The position numbers and the translations under genes are program-made. Shown one piece after another: positions 17,351 through 25,380 of a stretch of DNA of 27,560 nt (the stretch's first letter is position 1; each line of letters begins with the position of its first letter). The notes below the pieces were generated by a model. The model ran no database searches, was not told the origin of the DNA, and worked only from the letters and a program-made list of their open reading frames with translations. Source of the DNA: Phocaeicola_A sp045647865 (GTDB taxonomy: Bacteria; Bacteroidota; Bacteroidia; Bacteroidales; Bacteroidaceae); NCBI GenBank assembly GCA_045647865.1, contig JAZRMW010000014.1, positions 1-27,560 on the forward strand. Direction: 5' to 3'.

Positions 17351-17393
17351 CCGTCCCGTAAGCAGAAAGTCTCTGCTACGGGGCGGCTTTGTT
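17351..17393 (+). terminator. Intrinsic terminator after the AAA ATPase
   Basis: The arms CCGTCCCGTAAGCAGA (17351-17366) and TCTGCTACGGGGCGG (17372-17386) pair with one bulged A and one wobble pair, followed by CTTTGTTT. Confidence 0.8.
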
Positions 17394-17461
17394 TACACAC
17401 GTCAAGACCCAACAGGGAATAAAGAGACATTGGAAAATAAAGTACAAAAAGTGATAAAGTT

Positions 17462-19852
17462 ATGCTACTACACTACCTAAGCCTCGCATGGCAACAATTG
17501 GGAAAGTACCGCTTGCAATCCGTGGTCAGCATCGTAAGTCTGGCCATCGGCTTTGCTTGCTTTGCACTGGCCAGCATGTGGATAAAGTATGAGACCACGT
17601 ATGATGCGTTTCATAAGGATGCGGACAGGATGTACTGTCTGATAAGGGAAAGGGATGCAGAAACTACAGACTGGCAAATGGAAGGGGCTTTTTGCGACAG
17701 TGTGATAAAATATTGTCATGAGGTGGAGGCTACCACACCATTTTTGAATGGATACGAATGGGACTTGCGTCAAAACGGCAAATTCCTTGCGACAATAGAA
17801 TACACCTCTTGTGACAGTTCTTTCCTCGAGATGTTCAATATACAAATATTAGCTGGTACTGACGGATTCCTACACAACGATCGGGAGGTTGCCATCAATC
17901 GCCTAACTGCTGAAAAATTATGGCCAAACCAAAATCCATTGGGACAAGAGTTTACTTTGGATGGAGGAACTGAGGAAAGTACAGTCCCTTATAAGGTGAC
18001 AGCCGTGGTTGACGGTTGGGACGAACACAGCAGCCTCCACTTCGACCTTTTGCGAAACAATACCTCTCATAAGAATTATAATCCTTTCAAAGGTTACAAC
18101 ATACCTTATTCTCCCAGTTTTGAACACGTGCTTCGCCTTTCACCTCATGCTGATGTGGATGACATCAATGCAAGATTGGATACGCTGGATTTTTTTGGTG
18201 ATCGCAAACAGTTCTCTGCAAAGGGGAAGTTTAAGTTGTTGCCTCTCGACCAACTCCGTTACACAGTATACCAAGGTCACATGAACGTAAAGCTGAACTA
18301 CATTTACCTGTTTGCTTTGGCAAGTAGTTTGCTGATTCTGTGTGGCTTGCTTAACTATCTGACTATGTTTGTCAACCGTCTTTTTATCCGCCAGCGCGAG
18401 ATAGCCTTGCGTACGGTGTTTGGTGCAATGAAACGAGATTTGACCATGCAATTTGTCATCGAATATGGGTTGGTATTGTTCATTGCCCTTGTAGGTGGGA
18501 TATTTATAATTGATGCCGTGTTGGAGCCATTCCGCCAAATGGCAGAATTGCCCGAAGGAACGGAGTATGTTTATCGCGAAGGATTTGTTTACTTGCTGTT
18601 GGTGGGTGGTGTATCGCTGCTCATTTCACTGCCAGTCATCGGTTTTTTCCGTCGTCAGGCGTTGCATAATTCCATTCAGAGTAAAGTAGGGCTGTTCAGT
18701 TACTCCAATTTCCGTAAGTTGAGCGTATGCCTGCAGATGTGCATCAGCATCCTGTTTATCTTCTGCACCGTGGTATTCCAAAAACAGATTCATGCCCTGC
18801 GCTACAATGATTTCGGATTTGAGCGTAACAATATCGGGCTTATTCAAACCTACGACTTGACGGAAGATGAAATAGAATCCTTTGCCAGCTACCTCCGCCA
18901 ACAACCTGAGGTGGTGAAACTGATTCGTAGAAAAAACTCTCTGTTCCCTAATTCCAGAGGAGAGATGATTGGTGTTGGTGGGGCTTTCGGCCCGAATCGC
19001 GATAAGGTGTTAAAGGAAATCGTCCATTTGCAATATTTTGAAGATAAGGAGTATGCAATGCCTGAATTCTACGGATTGAAATTACTGAAAGGACGCTTCC
19101 TCGGTGAAGAAGATGACCCAATGGCCGTTGTCGTCAACGAAACTACTGTTAAGAAATTCAACTGGGATGACCCGATAGGTCAGCAGATAGAGTTCTCATC
19201 GGACGTAATTTTACATGTGGTGGGTGTTGTCAAAGATTTTTGCAACATGGGACCTCTTACCCCTCCTCATCCGACATTCATTTGCAAAGAGGTGAGTTGG
19301 AAACGTTCAAACGATCCTGGTACTATGTTAATATTCAAATACCAAGGCGAAGATTGGAAGCCTCTCAAGAATAAATATGAAGAATATGTCAAGCGTTACG
19401 AAGGAGGCGATTTCTATTTCGAAGATGCAGAAGAAGAGTTTGACGCATATCTTGAATCAGAATTAAACCTACAGAAGCTCCTCAATATCATTACTGGCGT
19501 CTGCATCCTCATCGCCCTCTTCGGTGTATGGTCGATGATTATGCTCACCTGTGAACAGAGAAGAAAGGAGATTGCCGTACGCAAGGTATTCGGTGCTACC
19601 ACGAAAGACATCCTCGATATGTTCTTCCTCGAATACATGGCGCTGCAAGGAGCGGCGGCTCTCGTAGCCTTCCCTGTGGGCTATGCCTGCATGAAACCAT
19701 GGCTGGAGCAATATGTGGTGCAGACCTCCATCCCTTGGTGGATTTATGTCGGCATCTTTATGGCCGTAGCCCTGCTTGTGGCCCTCTGTGTCGGTTGGCG
19801 TGTATGGAAAACGGCCAAGGCCCATCCGGCGGATGAGATTGCTAAGGGGTGA
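17462..19852 (+). CDS. ABC transporter permease C (MacB/FtsX type)
   Basis: This is the third paralogue, 796 aa, with the same eight-TM, two-domain MacB/FtsX plan. The N-terminal 42 residues and the last ~118 residues match A and B almost exactly, with few base differences even at third codon positions. The extracytoplasmic domains are divergent; domain 1 begins FHKDADRMYCLIRERDAE and contains GGTEESTVPYKVTAVVDGW. The coupling motifs RQREIALRTVFGAMKRD and RRKEIAVRKVFGATTKD are present. The gene starts 149 bases after the ATPase stop, beyond that gene's terminator, and no TAnnTTTG is obvious, so its promoter is unclear. It converges with the DUF3791 gene. Confidence 0.9.
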   Translation: MLLHYLSLAWQQLGKYRLQSVVSIVSLAIGFACFALASMWIKYETTYDAFHKDADRMYCLIRERDAETTDWQMEGAFCDSVIKYCHEVEATTPFLNGYEWDLRQNGKFLATIEYTSCDSSFLEMFNIQILAGTDGFLHNDREVAINRLTAEKLWPNQNPLGQEFTLDGGTEESTVPYKVTAVVDGWDEHSSLHFDLLRNNTSHKNYNPFKGYNIPYSPSFEHVLRLSPHADVDDINARLDTLDFFGDRKQFSAKGKFKLLPLDQLRYTVYQGHMNVKLNYIYLFALASSLLILCGLLNYLTMFVNRLFIRQREIALRTVFGAMKRDLTMQFVIEYGLVLFIALVGGIFIIDAVLEPFRQMAELPEGTEYVYREGFVYLLLVGGVSLLISLPVIGFFRRQALHNSIQSKVGLFSYSNFRKLSVCLQMCISILFIFCTVVFQKQIHALRYNDFGFERNNIGLIQTYDLTEDEIESFASYLRQQPEVVKLIRRKNSLFPNSRGEMIGVGGAFGPNRDKVLKEIVHLQYFEDKEYAMPEFYGLKLLKGRFLGEEDDPMAVVVNETTVKKFNWDDPIGQQIEFSSDVILHVVGVVKDFCNMGPLTPPHPTFICKEVSWKRSNDPGTMLIFKYQGEDWKPLKNKYEEYVKRYEGGDFYFEDAEEEFDAYLESELNLQKLLNIITGVCILIALFGVWSMIMLTCEQRRKEIAVRKVFGATTKDILDMFFLEYMALQGAAALVAFPVGYACMKPWLEQYVVQTSIPWWIYVGIFMAVALLVALCVGWRVWKTAKAHPADEIAKG

Positions 19853-19944
19853 GAGGGTAGCTACCAGTGATTAGCTGCGAGCTACAAGTTACGAATGGGG
19901 GGGAGGACTGTAATAGAAAACGAGTCTCTCTCTCTGATAGACCC

Positions 19945-19996
19945 CTCCGGCCTAAAGGCCACCTCACCCTAACTTAGGGGAGGAGTTGTAGTTACC
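19945..19996. repeat. GC-rich dispersed repeat
   Basis: CCTCCGGCCTAAAGGCCACC contains the stem GGCC-taaa-GGCC. It is followed by CCCTAACTTAGGGG, another short stem, then GAGGAGTTGTAGTTAC. The last part recurs as GAAGAGTTGTGGTTAC at 21162-21177. The repeat overlaps the 3' end of the DUF3791 gene and supplies its last codons and stop. Confidence 0.6.
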
Positions 19997-20214
19997 AATT
20001 TCCCTCCATGCCTGTGACAAAATGCAACCATGCCGTCCACCATATCCCGAAAAGACAACGTGTGTAGTATGTCGTAATGGGTAAGAAACATTTGAACGCC
20101 ACCATATTGATTGATATAGCGGTACGATTCTTTGTTGGACAAACCAAACCGTTTGCCAAACTCTTCAATCAAAGCTACTAAGAAATCAATTTTATGTTGA
20201 TTCAGTCTATCCAT
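19969..20214 (-). CDS. DUF3791-family protein
   Basis: I start at the ATG at 20212-20214; the frame opens further upstream, but that part lies under the promoter. The 81 aa product, MDRLNQHKIDFLVALIEEFGK..., contains NKESYRYINQYGGVQMFLTHYDILHTLSFRDMVDG, which fits the DUF3791 pattern as I recall it. DUF3791 genes often sit beside DUF3990 genes in what looks like a toxin-antitoxin or defence-related pair; no such partner is present here. The last residues (LVTTTPPLS) are encoded by a dispersed repeat, so the natural C-terminus may have been replaced. A perfect promoter lies just upstream. Confidence 0.7.
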   Translation of the reverse strand: MDRLNQHKIDFLVALIEEFGKRFGLSNKESYRYINQYGGVQMFLTHYDILHTLSFRDMVDGMVAFCHRHGGKLVTTTPPLS

Positions 20215-20239
20215 AGCCGTTTTAAAATTCGATTCGGTG

Positions 20240-20270
20240 CAAAAGTACAACTTTTTTGTTTATATACAAA
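20240..20270 (-). promoter_or_regulatory. Promoter of the DUF3791 gene
   Basis: On the minus strand, TTTG (20267-20270), a 19-base spacer and TACTTTTG (20240-20247) give a perfect Bacteroidetes consensus, 25 bases before the start codon. It sits between the ThuA stop and the DUF3791 start, so DUF3791 need not depend on upstream genes. Confidence 0.8.
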
Positions 20271-20279
20271 TAAGTATTC

Positions 20280-21122
20280 CTATTTGTTGATGCTTTTTGG
20301 TCGCTTCACCTCCCGCAACGTTGGGGAGGAGGGGGAGAGGTTGAGTCCGACAGGGAGTTCCTGGGTGACACGCCCTGTGGCGGCCCATTCGGTCCCTCTT
20401 TGGAAAAGGAGTTGGTAACCACGATTTTTTAACGCGTCGTAGTAGTTTGGCATGGTGTGTCCTAACACGCAGTGAAAGATGCGCCCCTTCCCGTAGCGGA
20501 TGGTGAACAATACAGGTTCTTCTTTGTCTGTGCCTCCACTCTGTTCGTCAGAGAAGGCGGTGGCTATCACTTCCATGTGGCGGGCTGGCCCTCGCAAGTT
20601 GCCGTACAACTCATCGTTGACATGTAACCATTGCATGGGCATACCCTTCACGATAGGGTGCTCGGGTTGGCGCAGATTGATGACGAACGGGACGCGTTCG
20701 CCATGATGGCCTGCACTTCCGGGTGTTTGCCTGTCCGTCACCCAACCATCCTCAGTCCAGTAGTGGTATGGGCCGGCCTCTTCGTTGCGGTTGCCCCATC
20801 CGCCCAATCCAATCATTTCGTTGAAGGCCTCCCATTCAGGAAAGGCATTGTCAGCCTCGTGCATAATCACCAGTCCGCCTCCACGGCGCATATACTCTTC
20901 AAAATCGTTCTTCCATGTGGTGGGCCACTGCACATCATTGATGTTCAGTATCACCACATCGTAGGCCGTGAAGTTTACAGGCTCTTCTGTAACCGTAGCT
21001 GGCAGTACTAAGGTATCTACACGGAACAGTCCGCTCTCCTCCAAGAGTGTGAGTTGGTATCCCGACATGGCTTCCCATGAGTGGTACCTATCTGTGTGAC
21101 CGGTTATGTAAAGTGCTTCCAT
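20280..21122 (-). CDS. ThuA-domain protein, probably missing its signal peptide
   Basis: ThuA domains have a class I glutamine-amidotransferase-like fold and occur in secreted proteins linked to sugar metabolism. The 280 aa product starts MEALYITGHTDRYHSWE. Other visible motifs are YDVVILNINDVQWP, GGGLVIMHEADNAF and the late RYGKGRIFHCVLGHT, which fit the family. Relatives usually have a signal peptide just before the first strand. Here the in-frame codons upstream of the ATG still read SSLWGIATSTFAQKP, the end of such a signal, but a stop codon and a nine-G tract lie above them and no ATG is available. The C-terminal LSPSSPTLREVKRPKSINK is encoded by a repeat. The gene may be a pseudogene or make a cytoplasmic form. 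Confidence 0.75.
   Translation of the reverse strand: MEALYITGHTDRYHSWEAMSGYQLTLLEESGLFRVDTLVLPATVTEEPVNFTAYDVVILNINDVQWPTTWKNDFEEYMRRGGGLVIMHEADNAFPEWEAFNEMIGLGGWGNRNEEAGPYHYWTEDGWVTDRQTPGSAGHHGERVPFVINLRQPEHPIVKGMPMQWLHVNDELYGNLRGPARHMEVIATAFSDEQSGGTDKEEPVLFTIRYGKGRIFHCVLGHTMPNYYDALKNRGYQLLFQRGTEWAATGRVTQELPVGLNLSPSSPTLREVKRPKSINK
20307..20345. repeat. GC-rich dispersed repeat in the ThuA 3' end
   Basis: CACCTCCCGCAACGTTGGGGAGG is a stem-loop (CCTCCC with GGGGAGG), followed by AGGGGGAGAGGTTGAG, related to the block at 9163-9191. It encodes most of the last residues of the ThuA protein. Confidence 0.5.
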
Positions 21123-21146
21123 CGGTTTTTGTGCAAATGTTGACGT

Positions 21147-21191
21147 TGCGATACCCCAAAGGGAAGAGTTGTGGTTACTCCGCCCCCCCCC
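21147..21191. repeat. Dispersed repeat and nine-G tract before ThuA
   Basis: On the plus strand CCAAAGGGAAGAGTTGTGGTTACTCCG is followed by nine C residues (21183-21191), which is a G9 tract on the coding strand. The GAAGAGTTGTGGTTAC portion is shared with 19945-19996. It occupies the place where the 5' end of the ThuA signal-peptide coding sequence should be. Confidence 0.55.
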
Positions 21192-21207
21192 TTATATCGA
21201 GCTCACG

Positions 21208-22419
21208 TTATCTTATGATTTTGAAAGTTCCTTTATAGCTTTTAATCAGATATATTCCTGCGGGCAGGTCTGAAAGATATGCATCCATGTTTCCGTTGGG
21301 TATCGCTTCTGTTTTTTTGACAATGCGGCCGGCAATGTTATATACGCAAATTTTTCCGTCGAAGTCTGTCGGATTTTGGAGTGTTTCTATGCTTTCAGGG
21401 TCTGTCACACTCTTGCGCCATCTGGCGGCACCGACACCCAGTTTGTAAATCTCGGAGTTACGGACTGCATCTGTGTCTTTGAAAAAGAGGTTCACGTTGA
21501 ACTCTGTTGTAGCCGTTCCGTCCAAGGCATCAGCACGGTGCATGTTTTGCTCTACCATGGTCGTGGCTATGTGGGGAGGACAAGGTTGTTCCATCAGCTC
21601 CGTTGCCGAGATGTTGGCGACGTTCACATCCAGTGTACCGTTCAGGGTGGCCAGATTGTTCTTCACCAGTATCCCGAAGTTGTTTCTGGTGGAAGTCCAA
21701 GGCCTATCCGAGAATATCTGCCCATTGGTCAGATCGTTGTTGGTAGACCAATTGTTCTTGAAGTTCAGGGTCACGTATCCCATTTCCCCGTTTGCATTCC
21801 AGGTTTCCCTGATGTCAGCTCCGTAACATTCCAATATGCGGGTATCGCCCGGCTGCTTGCAAAGCATTATCAGGTTGTTCTCCACGGTGTAAACCGAGCC
21901 GTCGGGCAGGTAGCGCATCTTGAAAATAGAGCCGTTGCCACGGGTGTTGAAGTTAACCAACGTATTGTTAGAGAAGGTGATATTCCAAACAATATTTGCA
22001 TCCCAGAACACAGCTATCTCCTCACAGATAAATGCGGGGAATGGACAGTCGTAGAAGGTGTTTTCCAATATTTTGAGGTCGGCATACAAGTTTGACTTGG
22101 CATTGTTTCCCGAACCATCAATCCAACAATATCCACCCGCACCCACATTATAGTATCCGCAGTCCATGAACATGTTGTTTTGGATAAGCACATGGTTCCA
22201 AATCTTGTAATTGGGTCCCTGTTCGCGGATGAATCCGCGGACAATGCGCTTGAAACTACAGTTTTGGATGACCAGGCTGTCTATGGTCATAGCCATGCCG
22301 TCAGAGAGCATGTTGATGAAGTAGTTGCCTGAGGCATTGCCCACTTTGGCAACTAAGTCTCCATAGTTTAATGCCTTTGGATTTTCAAAATCTATGTCGT
22401 AGAAGGCTAATTTCTTCAT
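21208..22419 (-). pseudogene. 3' part of a split beta-helix surface protein
   Basis: This 403 aa frame is the downstream part of the gene beginning at 24290. It reads AFYDIDFENPKALNYGDL, GNYFINMLS and LVIQNCSFKRIVRGFIREQ, then many beta-helix turns (WNHVLIQNNMFMDC, LKILENTFYDCPFPAF, ITFSNNTLVNF). This is typical of the DUF4957/DUF5123-type right-handed beta-helix (pectate-lyase-like) proteins of Bacteroidales. The last ~55 residues (ICVYNIAGRIVKK, LPAGIYLIKSYKGTFKIIR) look like a type IX secretion C-terminal sorting domain. The ATG at 22419 overlaps the upstream stop as ATGA, but the frame continues above it (EENAVLH), showing that the ATG is internal. There is no signal peptide, so alone the fragment would not be exported. 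Confidence 0.75.
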
Positions 22420-24290
22420 GTGAAGAACGGCATTCTCTTCGCGACTTCAGCTGAGCGTCCCAATGTAAACATGGCATACGGACATCCGTTCCATTGCTCT
22501 CCATTGCTTCCTTGCTTAAAAGTCGAATGTTTGCCCAAACCACAGAGTACACGGGCTCGTTTGCCCTCAGCCAAGTCTTTCGGGGCGGTTCGGAGTACCA
22601 ATCCGTTGTGTATGGCATCGTTGCCGTCCAGATAGTAAGTCTTTCCGCCTTCTAACCAGAAGGTCTGTCCGTCGGCATAGTTGTTGTCGGATTTCAATAT
22701 GGGAGAAATCGGAGCGGCGTCATATTCATTAGCTTGAGGTCCGTACACCTCGGCACGGTTGTAGGGAACAGCCTCGGAAATGTTCGCATTGGCATATTGG
22801 GCAATCAGGTCTGCATGATTCAACAGGATCGGTTCTCCTGGCTTTCCGTCAGTTCGTGCAAGAACGGTGTTGTACTTGGTATCAACGAGAGCTTCCACCG
22901 TGGGGTCAATCACATCTATTATATATTCTGCATTTGGTACCAAACCATCTACAACAATGTATCCGCGTGCGCGGTCTTCGGCAGTGATTTCGTACTTCTT
23001 CCACTTGTCTCCAACATAGGCGTCTGGGTTGCTTGAAGAGGGGCTTACCACAAGGTACTTGTATCCGAAGTTTCCATTTTCGTCGATGTTGAAGTTCTCG
23101 CGATAGCTTGTTTCGTTTTCATCATCTTGCCATGCGTTGCCTGTAGAAACCTGGGAAAGATTGGTGTTCAGACAGATGTGCAGCGTTGTTTCAGTCCTTT
23201 GGGCTTGATTGGCATATATGACAATGGGGACAGGGTAGCGTTCTTCTGTCATCAATCCATAATAGGCATCCCATTCCAATCCTCCACCATATCCGTACCA
23301 TCTGGAATTGGCAGGGTCTGTCAAGTCTGCGGAATGGAGAACACGGATGGCAAATCTGTAATCTTGTGCGTAATTGAGGTGTTTGATGGTCAGATTATCT
23401 ACGTTTGTTCCCACCAGGACGGTGTCACCCAATATCAGTCCCTTTGCTTCGGCATCTTCCCAAGCTTCTTGCCCGGATGATACATCTTCTTGGTAAGCCC
23501 ATTTTATCTGATAACCGTATGCTTTTTCATTGGTGTACCAACGGAGTATCGCAGTGTTTCTGTCGAATATGCCGTTGGTTGTATAGGTTTGGTTTATTTC
23601 AAACATGGTCATCGGCAGTTTGTCTTCAGTGGCGGGTGCAATATCGTCATCAATCTTGTCAGCTGGGCGGATGTCGAATCCATTCCAGATAGGAGAGGAC
23701 GCGTATGTTTCCATGGCATTTTCCGGGACATACAGCTTGATGTCGCTTTTGTCCATGCTGAACTGTGTGTTTACGTAATCTGTGGGCGGAATCTCGCCTT
23801 CGCAAATAATGCGCTTCAGGTTGTCACAATAGTAGAATGCTTGTCGGGAGATTCCCGTGACAGACTTGGGTATGCGCACACTGACCAGTTTGTCACATCC
23901 CATGAATACGGCATTGTTGATGCTCGTCAATGAGTCGGGGAGTTCCACACTTTTCAGACCGGTAAAAGCAAAGGCGAATCCATAGATTGATTTGATGGAT
24001 TTGGGCAGAGTGACGCTCTCCAGATTGTAGCAACCTGCAAAAGCATAATTGGTCAGGACGTTGATGCCTTCGCCTACTTTCACAGTTCGGATAGAAGCTC
24101 TGTTTGTAGCCCATGGAATGTTGCTGTTCATCTGTCCTGAGCCGGATAAGGTTAAAACCCCTGTTTGGGTGTCGAGGGTGTAGATGATGGTATGTCCACA
24201 GTATCCGTTAAGGACTTCTGCACTTGTTATGAGTGCACCTGTCGTAGCCAATATCAGAACAGCCAACAGTTGCTTGAAAATTCGTTTCAT
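22416..24290 (-). pseudogene. 5' part of a split LRR/beta-helix surface protein
   Basis: I start at the ATG at 24290 (MKRIFKQLLAVLILATTGALITSAE, signal peptide about 1-24); a longer start at 24359 would run through the promoter. The 624 aa product has BspA-like opening sequence (GVLTLSGSGQM) and about four LRR_5-type repeats (66-165, such as YNLESVTLPKSIKSIYGFAF). A fibronectin-III-like region follows (about 230-370, AILRWYTNEKAYGYQIKWAY), and then the start of a DUF4957-like beta-helix (FWLEGGKTYYLDGNDAIHNGLVLRTAP). After LGRSAEVAK the frame ends in a short unrelated tail, RMPFFT and stop, while the family sequence continues in another frame. A one-base deletion near 22437-22446 explains this. 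Rejoined, the protein would be about 1030 aa. Confidence 0.75.
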
Positions 24291-24325
24291 ATTTTGATAT
24301 TGTTTTTTAGTTAATTTTTGAAAGG

Positions 24326-24333
24326 CAAATATA
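24326..24333 (-). promoter_or_regulatory. Promoter -7 element of the LRR gene
   Basis: On the minus strand TATATTTG (24326-24333) matches TAnnTTTG and lies 36 bases before the ATG at 24290. No TTTG is seen at the usual distance. Confidence 0.55.
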
Positions 24334-24405
24334 GGTATAATTTCAGATTCATCTGCCATCTTCTTTAATTTTAACGTAGCAGGCTGGATTGTTCGTGATT
24401 TTCTT

Positions 24406-24458
24406 CGGATAAGTGGGCTAAACTGGCGAAAAAATCACCGTTTTAGCCCTTCTATCCG
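24406..24458 (-). terminator. Long hairpin after the HU-HIG gene
   Basis: CGGATA and GGGCTAAA on one side pair with TTTAGCCC and TATCCG on the other, a long stem interrupted by three mismatches, just after the HU-HIG stop codon. No T tract follows on the minus strand, so it may be a weak terminator or an mRNA-stabilising hairpin. Confidence 0.5.
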
Positions 24459-24461
24459 TTT

Positions 24462-25085
24462 CTACTTTCTCCTCACATACACCTTGTGGGTTCTGCTCCC
24501 TTCGTAGGTGATGCCGCTTTCGGGGTCGTTGCGGAAGGCTTGTAGTTCCAGGGTGGCGGCTGTGCGCGACAGGCCGGTCAGCGATACGTATTGCGCGATG
24601 TTCATGGTCGCGTGATTGTCCAGATACTCCAAAGCTCGGGCTAAACGTTCTTCACGGGTATATTTCTGCTTGCGGATGTGGCGGGTGCCGCCACGTTTCA
24701 GCGTGCAGTTGTAGTTCGTGTCGCGAATCAGTTTCTTGTCCGGCCGGAAATATACGTCCGTCACCTGCAGGCTCTGTGCGTTGAGGCTTGGTTTGCCGTC
24801 GTCCAGTCCGTCCATTTCCTTACCGCGTTTGAGGCCGATGCCGGCACGGAAAGTACCCAGTCCGTCGATGGTCACGCTGTGTCCCAGTGCCATAGCTATT
24901 GCCATCTGGTGCGTGATGTGTTTCAACACACTTTCGGCATGTTTCGTGATGAAGGGGTCTGCATTCTCCAACCATTCCAAAAACTGCTCGTGTGTGAAAT
25001 GCAGATTGCGCTTCATGCGGTAATAGACCTTCTTCTCGCCTGTGCCGTGCAAGTCATTCATTTCCTGCTTGATATACTCTGCCAT
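24462..25085 (-). CDS. HU-HIG family DNA-binding protein (HU plus winged helix)
   Basis: I start at the ATG at 25083-25085 (MAEYIKQEMN), 37 bases after a perfect -7 element; the frame opens further upstream but would pass through the promoter. The 207 aa product has an HU-like domain at about 1-125, with VTIDGLGTFRAGIG (71-84) corresponding to the HU beta-arm region. A basic linker (130-142) and a C-terminal winged-helix-like domain (143-205, ERLARALEYLDN, YVSLTGLSRTAATLELQAF, HKVYVRRK) follow. This matches the Bacteroidetes HU-HIG group (HU fused to wHTH, Ig or Gly-rich parts) as I recall it. It probably binds DNA architecturally or as a regulator; a phased TGATTA array upstream of its promoter may be its own site. 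Confidence 0.8.
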   Translation of the reverse strand: MAEYIKQEMNDLHGTGEKKVYYRMKRNLHFTHEQFLEWLENADPFITKHAESVLKHITHQMAIAMALGHSVTIDGLGTFRAGIGLKRGKEMDGLDDGKPSLNAQSLQVTDVYFRPDKKLIRDTNYNCTLKRGGTRHIRKQKYTREERLARALEYLDNHATMNIAQYVSLTGLSRTAATLELQAFRNDPESGITYEGSRTHKVYVRRK

Positions 25086-25121
25086 AAAACTGTTAAGATT
25101 AAAAGTGGATTTACTTGTGTG

Positions 25122-25152
25122 CAAAGTTAATAAGACTTGCTGAAAAATCAAA
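25122..25152 (-). promoter_or_regulatory. Promoter of the HU-HIG gene
   Basis: On the minus strand TTTG (25149-25152), a 19-base spacer and TAACTTTG (25122-25129) match the consensus exactly. Confidence 0.8.
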
Positions 25153-25163
25153 ATAGCTTCACT

Positions 25164-25261
25164 GAAAAGTTTAATCATCAGTGGTGATTATATGATTAGC
25201 ACTGTTGATTACATGATTAGCACTGCTGATTATGTGATTAGCACTGCTGATTAAACTTTTC
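25164..25261. repeat. Phased TGATTA array bounded by an inverted repeat
   Basis: Four 21-base units (25173-25193, degenerate; 25194-25214; 25215-25235; 25236-25256) place TGATTA at 25185, 25193, 25206, 25214, 25227, 25235 and 25248. The spacings alternate 8 and 13, so the period is 21 bases or two helical turns. The block is bracketed by GAAAAGTTTAATCA (25164-25177) and its exact complement TGATTAAACTTTTC (25248-25261). It begins 11 bases upstream of the HU-HIG -33 element, which suggests a cooperative protein-binding site. Confidence 0.85.
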
Positions 25262-25380
25262 GCTTCGTTCAGATTAAAAAGAACAAGAGGCAAACCGATT
25301 TTAGAGTGTAGCAAATTGGATTTTTCTCTTAAGAGTTAGGGGGAATCTCTTTCCACTCGATCGTTTTGATGAGGCTTTTA

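Noticed and set aside
22416..22446. Programmed -1 ribosomal frameshift between the two LRR/beta-helix frames
   Set aside because: No slippery heptamer of the X XXY YYZ form and no clear downstream stem is visible at the junction. A single-base deletion is the simpler reading, though it was not tested.
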